Shown: piece by piece, positions 7,918 to 17,188 of the stretch
How the letters are laid out: every line of letters starts with the position of its first letter
Position numbering within the stretch: the stretch's first letter is position 1
From: Rhodothermaceae bacterium Tc-Br11_B2g6_7
GTDB taxonomy: Bacteria > Bacteroidota > Rhodothermia > Rhodothermales > Salinibacteraceae
Length of the DNA: 36,313 nucleotides
Direction: 5' to 3'
Assembly (NCBI GenBank): GCA_001564055.1
Contig: LKNB01000029.1
Coordinates: 1-36,313, forward strand
Made by a program: the position numbers and the translations under genes
Notes under the pieces: model-generated
Told to the model about the DNA's origin: nothing
Seen by the model: the letters and a program-made list of their open reading frames with translations, nothing else
The model's database searches: none

Positions 7918-9090
7918 ATGGACACGGTGCGTATGGAGACTGGTCCCACGCCGACGTTGCAGCAGGCGCCCTCCCGTCGGACCTTGCAGGGGTTGGATGC
8001 AGGGCCGGACCACAGGCCCCCACCCCCAGCTTCGGGATGGACACTGGGCCGGATCGTACGCACGGTCCTTGGGGTCGGTGGTGTCGTCCTGGCAGCCTGG
8101 TTGATGTGGGAGTTCTCGGTGTTGATGCTCTATCTCATCATCGGTATCCTGCTGGCCTATGTCATCGGGCCGCTGGTGGACCGTGCGCAGGGTGGGCTTG
8201 GCGGCCCGCGGTGGATCGGTATCCTGCTAACCTTCAGTGTGGTGTTTGGCACGATTGCGTTCCTGCTGACCTACCTGTTGCCGTTTCTTGCCGCGCAAGT
8301 CACGGACATTACCCAGCAAGTCTCGCAGGACACCATCATCGAGATCGCTGCGTTTCTGCAGCAACGAGTCGAGGAGGCCTTTCCGGGGACCCAGCTCGAC
8401 CTTATCGAAGCCGTCACGCAGGCATTTGAGACGCTCTTCGAGCGGGACACTGCCGCCGCATTCGTCGGGTCCGTTGTCGACATCTTCGCGAACATTGTCT
8501 ACGCTCTCGTCATCATCCCGATGGTCACGTTCTTCGTGCTCAAAGACGGGCACGACATCCGGCAGTCGTTGCTGGCGCTGGTCCCGAACCGGTACTTTGA
8601 GGTGTCGCTTCATATCATAGAGAAGGTAGAGCACAACCTGGGCCGCTACTTTCGGGCGCTCTTGACGCAGTGCTCGTTTGTGGCGCTGACGGCCACTGTG
8701 CTGCTGTACGTGGTCGGGTTGGACTACGCGCTGGCCGTCGGTGTATTTACGGGCTTGGCCAACACGATTCCGTATCTGGGCCCAGCGCTTGGCTTCCTGC
8801 TGGGGTCGGTGGTCGCGGTGGTGCAGACGGGCGATTTCTCGCTGATCTTCTGGGTATTCCTCGCCATGGGGATCACGCAGTTGATGGATAACGTGCTGTT
8901 CCAACCCATTATCTTCTCCCGCGCTGCGCAGACGCACCCGCTCGTCATCTTGTTTGTCGTGCTGATCTTTGCACAGCTCGGCGGTATCGTGGGGATGATT
9001 GTCGCGATCCCCTTGCTCACTACCGTGCGCGTGCTGATTCAGGAGGTGCTCTGGAGCCTACGGACGTATCGGATTCTGGAGGCGTCGTGA
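7918..9090 (+). CDS. AI-2E / PerM-family integral membrane transporter
   Basis: 390 aa. After a Pro-rich cytoplasmic N-terminus (1-40) the protein has about eight membrane segments, starting with 'GRIVRTVLGVGGVVLAAWLM' and 'LMLYLIIGILLAYVIGPLVD'. A long amphipathic periplasmic-type helical section (about 130-185) and the family-typical 'IPMVTFFVLKDGHDIRQSLL', 'GLANTIPYLGPALGFLLGSV' and 'LMDNVLFQPIIFSRAAQTHP' follow. This is the AI-2E transporter (UPF0118) family; members export varied small molecules or act as Na+/H+ antiporters, so the substrate is open. The stop overlaps the start of the downstream phosphatase (TGATG), which implies translational coupling and possibly a shared role. The leader carries CTTTTCCCAC at 7905-7914. 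Confidence 0.88.
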   Translation: MDTVRMETGPTPTLQQAPSRRTLQGLDAGPDHRPPPPASGWTLGRIVRTVLGVGGVVLAAWLMWEFSVLMLYLIIGILLAYVIGPLVDRAQGGLGGPRWIGILLTFSVVFGTIAFLLTYLLPFLAAQVTDITQQVSQDTIIEIAAFLQQRVEEAFPGTQLDLIEAVTQAFETLFERDTAAAFVGSVVDIFANIVYALVIIPMVTFFVLKDGHDIRQSLLALVPNRYFEVSLHIIEKVEHNLGRYFRALLTQCSFVALTATVLLYVVGLDYALAVGVFTGLANTIPYLGPALGFLLGSVVAVVQTGDFSLIFWVFLAMGITQLMDNVLFQPIIFSRAAQTHPLVILFVVLIFAQLGGIVGMIVAIPLLTTVRVLIQEVLWSLRTYRILEAS

Positions 9091-11849
9091 TGGACTGGGA
9101 ATTTGCTACCGTACGGCCCTTTTTGAAGCGCGGCGATGTGTGGCTGACGCTGCTGGCGTTAGTTGGTCTTCTGGCCTACCTGGTTCTGCTCCCCGGGGCG
9201 CATCCCTATGCGGCCGCAGATTTTTCGCTTGGCCCGGAGGGCGCGGTTGATGAAGGCCGGGCGGTGGCCTCTGCTCATGGGCTCTCCCTGCAAGACGTAA
9301 CCGTGGAGCGCCGGCAGCAGGCCGTGCTTGTGGATTCGCTCCAACGCCGGTTGGGCCGACGTGCAGCCATCCAGCTGATGAAGGATGACGGTGGTACGTC
9401 GATTCCGGCCTACTACTGGCGCGTGACTGGCCTCCCGGATGCCGCAGACCTGAACGAGATGCGCGTCCACCTTACGCAACGCGGTGCGCTGTGGGCGTTG
9501 CAGTACGAAGCGCGTGACGAGCCCTCGGTGCCCCGGGTGCACCGCGAGGCGCTGCAAGCGTTGCCGAGCGCCACCCGGGAGGCCTGGACGGCGGCCTCTG
9601 ACTCGCTTCTTTATCAGCGCCTGCGCTTCATCCCTGAGGACGAGGCCCTGGGCAGCGTGACACATGGCGCTCCCCACGAAGCGGGTATCGGCGATGCTCG
9701 CTGGCAACTGGGCGCGGCAGAGGCGGAGGCGTTGGCGCGGTACCATCTCCAGCGAACAGCCCTCAGCGGCTACACGTGGCGCCTCGACTCACTGCAGTAC
9801 CGTCCGCCATCCATGGACATGGGAGCGCAGGGACGGCGGGAGGCCCGCGCACACTTTGCTGCTACGCCCGGACCGGCGGGCATTCCCCTCCGCACGATTG
9901 CCACGATAACGCCCACCGGTTACCTCACCGCCCTTGAAACGGACGTGGTGGCCCCTGCCGCTGCGCAGGAGCTGACCGCGCCGCCACCGCCCGGCGTGCC
10001 CCCCGGCAACGAACCGGAGCCCCCGTCCGACATGGTTTCCATGCAGGCCGTCGCTGATGTGCTGACCGGGGTGGCCTACCTCGCGTTAGCCGTCTGGTTT
10101 TTGATTGTATTCCTGCGGCGCTTGGGGGCCCGCATGATTGACACGCGAGCGGCCCTGCGCGACGCCGTGGCGGCGGGGATGCTGGCGGCGGCCTTTGGCG
10201 CTGCCGTAGTTCTCCCGGCGATCGTAGATGACATCGATGGTCTGTGGCTGGGCCTGTTGATCGGCTCGGTAGCGCTGAGCTTCATAGCGGCCTCCAGCGG
10301 CCTCGTTATTTTTGCAATCTCCAGCGCCGTCGATTCATACACGCGCAAGGTGTGGCCGGTAAAGCTGGAGACGCTCACGCTGGCCCGTCAGGGAGGTTTG
10401 CGGTCCGTGCCCGCCGGCCTCGCGCTCTTGCGGGGTGTGGCACTGGGCCTGGCGCTGCTGGGTGTGGTGACGATCCTGCTGTGGGGATGGTCGGGTATTC
10501 CCCTCACACAAGAGGGCGCCGACCTAAACCCGCTCAGCACCCTCCCGCTCTCGCATGCCTTGCTCTGGGTCTCATCGGCGGGGTGGTACGCCCTGTTTGT
10601 AGGCCTACTGGTGATCCTTGGCTTTGGCGCGACCCTCTTTCGGTGGACCAGGCACCGCGCGGGCGTGATCGGAGGACTGGCGCTTACGTTTGCGCTCTTG
10701 CAGATCACCCCGGCGCAGAGCGGCCTGCCTCCCTACGACTGGCTGATGGCCGGGGTAGTGGGGCTGGGGCTGGGCTGGGCGTTTTGGTACTACAACGTGT
10801 TTACCTGCATCATCGGCTTTTTCGTACTCCACGTAGGATGGAACGCAGCACCACAGTGGCTGATGACGGCCGCCCCATTTCCTCTCGACGCGCTGTTTGT
10901 CGCCCTGCTGGTCTTCGGTATCCTTGGCGTTGGCGTGGTGGGGCTCGTGAGCGGGCGGACCGGGCAAGAGATGGCGCCGTACGTGCCCGAGTATGTTCGC
11001 GAGATCACAAAGCAACAGCGGTTGCAGCAGGAGTTGGAAATCGCCCGAGAGGTACAAAACTCTTTTCTACCCCAGACGGTGCCTCAGTTGGAAGGGGTGG
11101 ACGTGGCGGCCATGTGCCTGGCGGCTCACGAGGTCGGGGGCGATTACTACGACTTCATCCTGCTGGATGACCACCGGCTGGCTATCGCCATCGGAGATGT
11201 GAGCGGGAAGGGCATCCAGGCGGCCTTCTACATGACGCTTGTAAAAGGGGCCGTGCAAGCGCTGGCGCGCGAGTATGACCGCCCGACAGAGGTGCTCCAG
11301 CGCCTGAACGATCAGTTCTACGAGAATGCGCCCGCGGGCACATTCATCACGATGATTTATGGCGTGCTGGACCTCAAGCGGCGCACCTTTACATTTGCGC
11401 GGGCCGGCCATAACCCGCTGTTGGTGTACCGCAGGGAAGAGGGCCGCACTACCTCCTTGCGGCCCGGCGGCATGGCGATTGGGCTGACGCGCACGGCCGA
11501 CTTCAGGGAGCACCTGACGGCCGTAACACTGGAGCTGGGGCCGGAAGACCTGCTGGTGTTCTTCACGGACGGGATGACGGAAGCCACCAACCGAAGCCGC
11601 GTGCAGTATGGAGAGGACCGGTTGGCCGAGAGCCTCAACCACACCGCCGGCGCCTACGCTGCAGCGGACGTGCTGGAGGGTCTGAAGGCCGATATCCGTA
11701 CCTTCACGGAGGGCGCCGCGCGGGCTGACGACATGACGGCCGTCGTGCTCCGCTTCGCCGCTGCCGCCGATGGCGTGCCCCGTCAGGACGTGGTGGCTGA
11801 GGCCACTTCGTCTTTGACGGGAGATTCGCACGCGGTGGATGCACGCTAA
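9090..11849 (+). CDS. Membrane SpoIIE/RsbU-type protein phosphatase with a CPBP-like (apparently inactive) intramembrane domain
   Basis: 919 aa counted from ATG 9090, which shares one base with the previous stop; a GTG at 9087 is also possible. Layout: one N-terminal membrane helix (about 11-30); a large extracytoplasmic region (about 35-315); about eight membrane helices (about 325-620); a short coiled linker 'ITKQQRLQQELEIAREVQNS'; then a SpoIIE/PP2C domain (about 655-895). The phosphatase has the metal-binding acidic motifs 'EVGGDYYDF' (D685), 'IGDVSGKG' (D703), 'FFTDGMTEA' and 'ARADDMTAV', so it looks active. Such domains dephosphorylate anti-sigma-factor antagonists of the SpoIIAA/RsbV type. 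The membrane part resembles a CPBP/CAAX protease with altered catalytic residues: GATLFR (513-518) for EExxFR, FALLQ (534-538) for FxxxH, and an intact HVGWN (581-585) for HxxxN. No antagonist or kinase gene lies nearby. Confidence 0.85.
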   Translation: MDWEFATVRPFLKRGDVWLTLLALVGLLAYLVLLPGAHPYAAADFSLGPEGAVDEGRAVASAHGLSLQDVTVERRQQAVLVDSLQRRLGRRAAIQLMKDDGGTSIPAYYWRVTGLPDAADLNEMRVHLTQRGALWALQYEARDEPSVPRVHREALQALPSATREAWTAASDSLLYQRLRFIPEDEALGSVTHGAPHEAGIGDARWQLGAAEAEALARYHLQRTALSGYTWRLDSLQYRPPSMDMGAQGRREARAHFAATPGPAGIPLRTIATITPTGYLTALETDVVAPAAAQELTAPPPPGVPPGNEPEPPSDMVSMQAVADVLTGVAYLALAVWFLIVFLRRLGARMIDTRAALRDAVAAGMLAAAFGAAVVLPAIVDDIDGLWLGLLIGSVALSFIAASSGLVIFAISSAVDSYTRKVWPVKLETLTLARQGGLRSVPAGLALLRGVALGLALLGVVTILLWGWSGIPLTQEGADLNPLSTLPLSHALLWVSSAGWYALFVGLLVILGFGATLFRWTRHRAGVIGGLALTFALLQITPAQSGLPPYDWLMAGVVGLGLGWAFWYYNVFTCIIGFFVLHVGWNAAPQWLMTAAPFPLDALFVALLVFGILGVGVVGLVSGRTGQEMAPYVPEYVREITKQQRLQQELEIAREVQNSFLPQTVPQLEGVDVAAMCLAAHEVGGDYYDFILLDDHRLAIAIGDVSGKGIQAAFYMTLVKGAVQALAREYDRPTEVLQRLNDQFYENAPAGTFITMIYGVLDLKRRTFTFARAGHNPLLVYRREEGRTTSLRPGGMAIGLTRTADFREHLTAVTLELGPEDLLVFFTDGMTEATNRSRVQYGEDRLAESLNHTAGAYAAADVLEGLKADIRTFTEGAARADDMTAVVLRFAAAADGVPRQDVVAEATSSLTGDSHAVDAR

Positions 11850-11907
11850 TGCCCGTATGCCTATTCTATGATGCTTTCACCCTCTTGACAAACCTCCACC
11901 ACAGCTT

Positions 11908-12750
11908 ATGACATCCGGTACCTCTGCTTCCGCGCCCTATCCCGACACTCAGGAGGCCGTTGCGGCCGTCCGCGAGCATACCGACCAGGTGCCGCACTTG
12001 GCGCTGGTGCTGGGCTCAGGCCTGGGTGACCTGGCCGAGGCTGCCGAGGAGGCCGTCACCATATCCACCACAGACCTGCCGGGCTACCCGCACTCTACCG
12101 TAGCAGGCCACGATGGGCAACTGGTGTTTGGCCGCCTGGAGGGCGTTGACGTGGTGTTTATCCGGGGCCGTGTGCATCTCTACGAAGGACATCCGGTGCA
12201 GGCCGTGGCGTTCCCTATTCGCCTGGTCCACGCCCTTGGTGCACAGCAACTGCTGGTGACGAACGCGGCGGGCGGCATCAACCCGCGCTGCACCCCCGGC
12301 ACGCTTATGTTCATCACCGACCATATCAACTTTGCCTTTGCCAACCCGCTGGTGGGGCCGAACGACCCCGCCGGGCCGCGCTTCCCGGACATGTCGGAGC
12401 CGTACGATAGCGCGTGGGTGGACCGGGCCGAGGCGCTCGCGCTTGCCAACGGCATTGCCACCGAGCGCGGCACCTACATCTGGACGCGCGGACCCAGCTA
12501 CGAGACGCAGGCTGAGATTCAGGCGTATCGGCTCTTCGGTGCAGATGCCGTGGGGATGAGCACCGTTCCTGAGGTGATTCAGGCCCGGCATGCCGGGATG
12601 CAGGTGCTGGGCCTGTCTACCATCACGAACTACGCCGCGGGGCTGGGGGAGGAGCCGCTCGACCACGACGACGTGCTGGCCGTGGGGCAGGACATCCGCG
12701 CCCCCCTGGAACAGCTCGTCCGCCTCATCATCCGGGATCTGCCCGGCTGA
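11908..12750 (+). CDS. punA: Purine nucleoside phosphorylase (trimeric PNP/MTAP family)
   Basis: 280 aa. It catalyses phosphorolysis of purine nucleosides (inosine, guanosine) to free base and ribose-1-phosphate in the cytoplasm. Family landmarks: 'LALVLGSGLGDLAE' (phosphate loop, about 31-44); 'FIRGRVHLYEGHP' with the phosphate-binding Arg/His; 'LLVTNAAGGINP'; 'GTYIWTRGPSYETQAEI' (base-site region); and 'ADAVGMSTVPEVIQARHAGM' (phosphate/ribose site Met-Ser-Thr). Length and motifs fit the about 270-290 aa low-molecular-mass trimeric class rather than hexameric DeoD. It starts 58 nt after the phosphatase, and the leader is pyrimidine-rich without a Shine-Dalgarno. guaA lies 7 kb downstream but is not obviously linked. 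Confidence 0.93.
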   Translation: MTSGTSASAPYPDTQEAVAAVREHTDQVPHLALVLGSGLGDLAEAAEEAVTISTTDLPGYPHSTVAGHDGQLVFGRLEGVDVVFIRGRVHLYEGHPVQAVAFPIRLVHALGAQQLLVTNAAGGINPRCTPGTLMFITDHINFAFANPLVGPNDPAGPRFPDMSEPYDSAWVDRAEALALANGIATERGTYIWTRGPSYETQAEIQAYRLFGADAVGMSTVPEVIQARHAGMQVLGLSTITNYAAGLGEEPLDHDDVLAVGQDIRAPLEQLVRLIIRDLPG

Positions 12751-12767
12751 GGCTGCCTGACCGGCCA

Positions 12768-12787
12768 GATCCTGCCTGATCCTGCCT
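12768..12787. repeat. Tandem GATCCTGCCT (two copies) after the PNP gene
   Basis: Two perfect adjacent copies, with a further CTGCCTGA at 12753-12760. It lies 17 nt beyond the PNP stop. No stem or U-tract, so no terminator call; probably a local duplication. Confidence 0.35.
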
Positions 12788-12827
12788 GAACAATCCGTTT
12801 TGGGCTGTCGTATCGCCCTTCGATTTT

Positions 12828-12851
12828 TACCTCTTCGGTTCATACCTCTTC
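12828..12851 (+). repeat. Direct repeat TACCTCTTC x2 in the leuS leader
   Basis: Two identical 9-mers 15 bp apart (12828-12836, 12843-12851), 27 nt before the leuS ATG. The leader is strongly pyrimidine-rich. I see no T-box or other aminoacyl-tRNA-sensing structure. Confidence 0.35.
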
Positions 12852-12878
12852 CATCCACCCGCCCACGGTAGCGACGCT

Positions 12879-15503
12879 ATGGCCGCGTACCCTTTCATCG
12901 CCATTGAAAAGAAATGGCAGGACTACTGGGAGGCGCATCAGACCTTCCGCACGCCTGAGACACCCGATCCAGACAAGCCCAAGGCGTATATTCTGGACAT
13001 GTTTCCCTATCCGAGTGGCGCCGGGCTGCACGTGGGGCACCCCGAGGGCTACACGGCCACGGACATCCTTGCGCGCTACAAGCGCATGCAGGGCGTAGAG
13101 GTGCTCCACCCGATGGGCTGGGACGCGTTTGGCCTGCCGGCTGAGCAGTACGCCATCAAGACGGGCACGCATCCACGGAAGACGACCCGGCGCAACATCG
13201 ACAACTTTCGCCGACAGCTCAAACAGCTGGGGTTCTCGTACGACTGGCAGCGGGAAATCAATACCACCGACCCGGACTATTATAAGTGGACGCAGTGGAT
13301 CTTCTTGAAGCTACACGAAAAAGGGCTCGCCTATCAGGCGGAGATTCCGGTGTGGTGGTGCCCAGCGCTCGGCACCGTGTTGGCAAACGAGGAAGTCATT
13401 GACGGAAAAAGTGAGCGCGGGGGGCACCCCTGTGTGCGGCGCCCGCTACGGCAGTGGATGCTGCGGATCACAGCCTATGCCGACCGCCTCCTGGAAGGGC
13501 TCGACGACCTTGACTGGCCGGAGTCGACCAAGCAAGAGCAGCGCAACTGGATTGGCCGCTCCGAGGGAGCTAACATCGAGTTTCCGGTGGACGGGTTGGA
13601 AGGGGAGACCATCCAGGTGTACACCACCCGGCCCGATACCATCTTTGGGGCCACATATATGGTGCTGGCGCCGGAGCATGCGCTGGTAAGCGAGGTAACC
13701 ACGCCGGATCAGCAAGAAGCCGTCGAGCAGTACCAGCAGGAAGCTGCGCAGAAGAGTGAGCTGGAGCGCACCGAGCTGCAGAAAGATAAATCCGGCGTCT
13801 TCACCGGCGGCTACGCCATCAACCCCGCCACCGAAGAGCGCATCCCGATCTACGTGGCCGACTACGTGCTGGCCTCATATGGTACCGGCGCCATCATGGC
13901 GGTGCCGGCGCACGACGGGCGCGACTACGAATTTGCGAAGCGGTACGACCTCGAAATCCGGCCCGTGGTGGAGGGCGGTAACGTGCGGCAGGAGGCCTTT
14001 ACGGGTGAAGGCCCTCATATCAACTCAGCCAACGACGACGTTTCGCTGAACGGCCTCGGCGTGGAGGAGGCCAACGAGCGGATCATCGCCTGGCTGGAAG
14101 CCCACGGCCACGGCGAAGGGCACGTCAACTACAAGCTGCGCGACTGGCTCTTTAGCCGGCAGCGCTACTGGGGCGAGCCGTTTCCCGTCGTGTTTGTGGA
14201 TGGAGAGGCCCAGCCGCTGCCGGAAGACGCCTTGCCTGTAACACTCCCCGAGCTGGATACCTATGAGCCGGGGGATTCGCCGGCGGGGCCGCTCGCGGAA
14301 GTGAAGGACTGGGTGCACACCATCGATCCGGAGACTGGGAAGCCCGCCCAGCGCGAAACGAACACGATGCCGCAGTGGGCGGGCTCTTGCTGGTACTACC
14401 TGCGCTTCATCGACCCCCACAATGACGAGCAGCTCGTCGACCCGGAAAAGGAAAAGTACTGGATGCCCGTGGACATGTACGTGGGCGGCCGCGAGCACGC
14501 GGTGCTCCACCTGCTCTACGCCCGCTTTTGGCACAAGGTGCTGTACGACGTGGGCGTGGTGTCCACCCGCGAGCCCTTTCAGCGGTTGGTACACCAGGGC
14601 TTGATCCTGGGAGAGACCGAGTACACCCGGTATCTGCGCGCGGACGGGACGCCGGTGTCTGCCGATCAGGTACATGCCGGCATCGATACGCGAACGGGCG
14701 AGCCGGTGCGGGCCCGCACCGTCGATCCGCGGCACGTCACGAAAGAGGGCGACAGTTATGTGCTCAGCGACGACCGGTCTATTCGTGTGGATGCGCGCGC
14801 CCACAAAATGAGCAAAAGCCGCGGCAACGTGGTCAATCCGGATGATGTGATCAAGACGTACGGCGCCGACTCCCTGCGACTCTACGAGATGTTTATGGGG
14901 CCGCTGGAGCAGGTCAAGCCCTGGAGCACATCCGGCGTCGACGGTGTGCATCGCTTCCTGAACCGCGTCTGGCGCCTACTGGTGGACGAAGAGTCAGACG
15001 CGCTGCGCGCCGCAGCGGCGGAGCCCTCCAAAGAGCAGCTGCGCGCCCTTCATCTGCTGATTCAGAAAGTGACCGAAGACATCGAAGGGCTGCGCTTCAA
15101 CACCGCAATTGCGGCCATGATGGAGTTCATCAACAAGGCGTACAAGTGGGATGCGGTGCCTCAGGCTGTGGCCGAACCGTTTGTGCTGCTGTTGGGGCCC
15201 TTCGCGCCGCACATCGCTGAGGAGTTGTGGCAGCGGCTGGGGCATGAGGAGTCGCTCACCTATGCGTCCTGGCCTGTGTTTGAGGAACAGTACCTGCAGC
15301 ACGATGAGGTCGAAATCGCTGTTCAGGTGAACGGAAAGGTGCGCGGTACCGTCGCCGTCGCTCCAGATGCGCCGAAAGATGAGGTCCTGGCCGCGGCTCG
15401 TGCCGATGAGAACGTGGCCCGCTATCTCGCCGATGCCACGGTGCAGCGCGAAATCTACGTACCGGGCCGCATCGTCAACTTCGTCGCCAACGGCAGCGCG
15501 TGA
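12879..15503 (+). CDS. leuS: Leucyl-tRNA synthetase
   Basis: 874 aa, full length for bacterial LeuRS. It charges tRNA-Leu with leucine. Class I signature HVGH is at residues 51-54 (after '[10 protein letters not shown]') and KMSKS at 643-647. The CP1 editing domain lies between about 220 and 420, with '[19 protein letters not shown]' and '[12 protein letters not shown]' (editing-site Asp). The Zn-type insertion is seen as '[16 protein letters not shown]' and '[17 protein letters not shown]'. '[14 protein letters not shown]' and '[20 protein letters not shown]' are typical of the catalytic core. The C-terminal tRNA-binding domain ends '...[14 protein letters not shown]'. The upstream leader is discussed with the direct repeat at 12828. 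Probably transcribed alone or with bshB1 60 nt downstream. Confidence 0.98.
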   Translation: MAAYPFIAIEKKWQDYWEAHQTFRTPETPDPDKPKAYILDMFPYPSGAGLHVGHPEGYTATDILARYKRMQGVEVLHPMGWDAFGLPAEQYAIKTGTHPRKTTRRNIDNFRRQLKQLGFSYDWQREINTTDPDYYKWTQWIFLKLHEKGLAYQAEIPVWWCPALGTVLANEEVIDGKSERGGHPCVRRPLRQWMLRITAYADRLLEGLDDLDWPESTKQEQRNWIGRSEGANIEFPVDGLEGETIQVYTTRPDTIFGATYMVLAPEHALVSEVTTPDQQEAVEQYQQEAAQKSELERTELQKDKSGVFTGGYAINPATEERIPIYVADYVLASYGTGAIMAVPAHDGRDYEFAKRYDLEIRPVVEGGNVRQEAFTGEGPHINSANDDVSLNGLGVEEANERIIAWLEAHGHGEGHVNYKLRDWLFSRQRYWGEPFPVVFVDGEAQPLPEDALPVTLPELDTYEPGDSPAGPLAEVKDWVHTIDPETGKPAQRETNTMPQWAGSCWYYLRFIDPHNDEQLVDPEKEKYWMPVDMYVGGREHAVLHLLYARFWHKVLYDVGVVSTREPFQRLVHQGLILGETEYTRYLRADGTPVSADQVHAGIDTRTGEPVRARTVDPRHVTKEGDSYVLSDDRSIRVDARAHKMSKSRGNVVNPDDVIKTYGADSLRLYEMFMGPLEQVKPWSTSGVDGVHRFLNRVWRLLVDEESDALRAAAAEPSKEQLRALHLLIQKVTEDIEGLRFNTAIAAMMEFINKAYKWDAVPQAVAEPFVLLLGPFAPHIAEELWQRLGHEESLTYASWPVFEEQYLQHDEVEIAVQVNGKVRGTVAVAPDAPKDEVLAAARADENVARYLADATVQREIYVPGRIVNFVANGSA

Positions 15504-15562
15504 GATAAGCTAACGTAGTCCCGGCCTCGTGTCTTTGCTCGTATCGTACCCCCTGTTGCCCA

Positions 15563-16324
15563 ATGCCTGAACCGCTTGACGTACTGGCCCTCGCCGCTCA
15601 CCCAGACGACGTTGAGTTGTGCGTGGGGGGGACGGTGTGCACGCTCACGGGCGCCGGGCACCGGGTGGGGGTGGTAGACTTTACCCGGGGCGAGCTGGGC
15701 TCGCGGGGCACGCCAGAGCTCCGGCTGCAGGAAGCCGAGCAGGCGGCCGCCATCCTCGGCCTCAGCGCCCGCGAAAACCTCGGGCTGCCGGATGGCAACA
15801 TCGAAAACTCGAAAGCCAACCAGCGGGCGGTGATACGTGTCGTCCGCCGCTACCGGCCGCACGTGGTGCTCATCAACCCGCTGGCGTATCGGCATCCGGA
15901 TCATGGCGCTGCCGCACGGTTGGCCATCGATGCCCTCTACTATGCCGGGCTACGCAAGATCGCCACTACGGAAGATGACGGCACCCCGCAGGAGCCCTGG
16001 CGCCCGCATCATGTGCTGCATTACATGCAGGCGGTGCCGTTCGACCCCACGTTTGTGGTGGACGTCTCCGACGTCTGGGAGCAGCGGACGCGGGCGCTAC
16101 AAGCGTTTGCCTCGCAGTTCTACAACCCGGATTACGACGCCGAGGCCGACGAACCTGAGACGTTTGTCTCAAACCCCGAATTCTTTGCCTGGGTAGAGGC
16201 GCAGGCCCGCACCTACGGCTACAAGATCGGCGCGACACACGGCGAGCCCTTGCTGTACCGTCATGGGCCGGTGGGGGTGCACGACCTGATGGGCGTCCTG
16301 CAGCAGGAAAAGCGATTTCGGTAG
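15563..16324 (+). CDS. bshB1: N-acetyl-alpha-D-glucosaminyl L-malate deacetylase 1 (bacillithiol biosynthesis)
   Basis: 253 aa LmbE/PIG-L-type zinc deacetylase. It removes the acetyl group from GlcNAc-malate, the second step of bacillithiol synthesis. The zinc site is visible as 'AAHPDDVELCVGG' (H13, D16) and 'RHPDHGAAARLAIDALYYAG' (H111/H114). 'DFTRGELGSRGTPELRLQEA' and 'NLGLPDGNIENS' are characteristic of BshB1 rather than generic LmbE proteins. The C-terminal 'SNPEFFAWVEAQARTYGYKI' and 'GVHDLMG' also fit. The partner genes bshA (glycosyltransferase) and bshC (cysteine ligase) are not in this window, so the pathway is inferred. A small hairpin (GCGGCT/AGCCGC, 16324-16343) overlaps the stop codon but has no U-tract. 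Confidence 0.92.
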   Translation: MPEPLDVLALAAHPDDVELCVGGTVCTLTGAGHRVGVVDFTRGELGSRGTPELRLQEAEQAAAILGLSARENLGLPDGNIENSKANQRAVIRVVRRYRPHVVLINPLAYRHPDHGAAARLAIDALYYAGLRKIATTEDDGTPQEPWRPHHVLHYMQAVPFDPTFVVDVSDVWEQRTRALQAFASQFYNPDYDAEADEPETFVSNPEFFAWVEAQARTYGYKIGATHGEPLLYRHGPVGVHDLMGVLQQEKRFR

Positions 16325-16570
16325 CGGCTTGCATCGCAGCCGCGATCCGTGCATATTACCGCAGCCGTCGGGGAAGACCTGGCGCGCGTTCATGAATACC
16401 ACATGAGCGCCGGGGCACAGGATCCCCGAAACAGCCGTTATGCACCATCCATTCCTACGGCAGGCCACCGGCGACGCTTCGCGGTGGAACGTCCGCCGGG
16501 GCAATAATATATTCAGACGCTACCGCATCGCGGACCCGGCGTATGCTTTTCATGCATCAGCAACTACATT
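16325..16570. other. 246-bp spacer before efp: hairpins, no gene seen
   Basis: It holds a hairpin overlapping the bshB1 stop (16324-16343), a second hairpin CCACCG...CGGTGG with an inner CGA/TCG stem and tetraloop (16465-16487), and an AT-rich patch 'AATAATATATTC' at 16503-16514, the most promoter-like sequence upstream of efp. No matching -35 element could be assigned. An open frame through 16440-16655 overlaps efp out of frame and is not credible. Confidence 0.4.
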
Positions 16571-17140
16571 ATGGCAGATACCAGCGACTTCCGTCCCGGC
16601 CTTAACATCATCTGGAAAGACGGGCTGTGGGAGATCATCGACTACTTGCACGTGAAGCCTGGCAAAGGTGGGGCGTTTGTGCGCGCGAAACTGAAGAACG
16701 TTCGTGACGGGCAGGTGCAGGATACCACCTTCCGCGCAGGAGAAAAGATCGATACTGCGCGCATAGAGCGGCGGCCGCATCAGTTCCTCTACGAGGATGA
16801 CTTCGGGCTGCACTTTATGAATACGAACACCTACGAGCAGTTCTCGCTCCCGCCAGAGAAGGTCGACGGACTCGAGTTCATCAAAGAAGGCGGCATGGTC
16901 GACATCCTGTTTTACGCCGAGAATGAAGAGCCGCTGCGTACCGTGCTGCCCCCGCACATTGAGGCCGAGGTCGTGCAGACCGATCCGGGCCTGCGGGGCG
17001 ACACCGCCACGGGCGCCACGAAGCCGGCGACGATCGAAAGTGGCGCGACCGTCCAAGTCCCGCTGTTCATCAACGAGGGCGACGTCATCCGCGTTAGCAC
17101 CTCCACAGGCGAATACCAAGAGCGCGTCTCTATGGCCTGA
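16571..17140 (+). CDS. efp: Translation elongation factor P
   Basis: 189 aa, normal length, with the three beta-barrel domains. It binds between the P and E sites and relieves stalling at polyproline. Domain I contains 'HVKPGKGGAFVRAKLKNV'; Lys32 at the loop tip is where many EF-Ps are modified. No modification enzyme gene (epmA/epmB, earP, ymfI) is in the window, so its state is unknown. Domains II and III: 'QFLYEDDFGLHFMNTNTYEQ' and the signature 'TDPGLRGDTATGATKPATIE', ending 'STSTGEYQERVSMA'. accB begins 49 nt downstream, the common efp-accB-accC order. Confidence 0.97.
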   Translation: MADTSDFRPGLNIIWKDGLWEIIDYLHVKPGKGGAFVRAKLKNVRDGQVQDTTFRAGEKIDTARIERRPHQFLYEDDFGLHFMNTNTYEQFSLPPEKVDGLEFIKEGGMVDILFYAENEEPLRTVLPPHIEAEVVQTDPGLRGDTATGATKPATIESGATVQVPLFINEGDVIRVSTSTGEYQERVSMA

Positions 17141-17188
17141 TCGGCTGCGTCCGCGTCATTCCCTCTTATACCGACTTTCCCACCCCGT

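Noticed and set aside
8227..8937. Long minus-strand open frame (236 codons) opposite the AI-2E permease
   Set aside because: Rich in Arg/His/Gln with no family signal; lies wholly antisense to a well-supported gene. High GC makes long antisense frames common here.
12753..12851. CRISPR-like repeats
   Set aside because: Repeats are 9-10 bp, few, and adjacent or 15 bp apart; no spacer-repeat regularity and no cas genes.
12751..12878. T-box or leader-peptide control of leuS
   Set aside because: No T-box consensus, no Leu-codon-rich short frame with terminator; only short direct repeats are seen.
14025..14951. 308-codon minus-strand open frame opposite leuS
   Set aside because: Antisense shadow of a gene with complete LeuRS motifs; His/Val-rich with no recognisable domain.
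16440..16655. Possible small gene between bshB1 and efp
   Set aside because: Overlaps the efp start out of frame, has no hydrophobic or domain pattern, and the region looks like leader sequence with hairpins.
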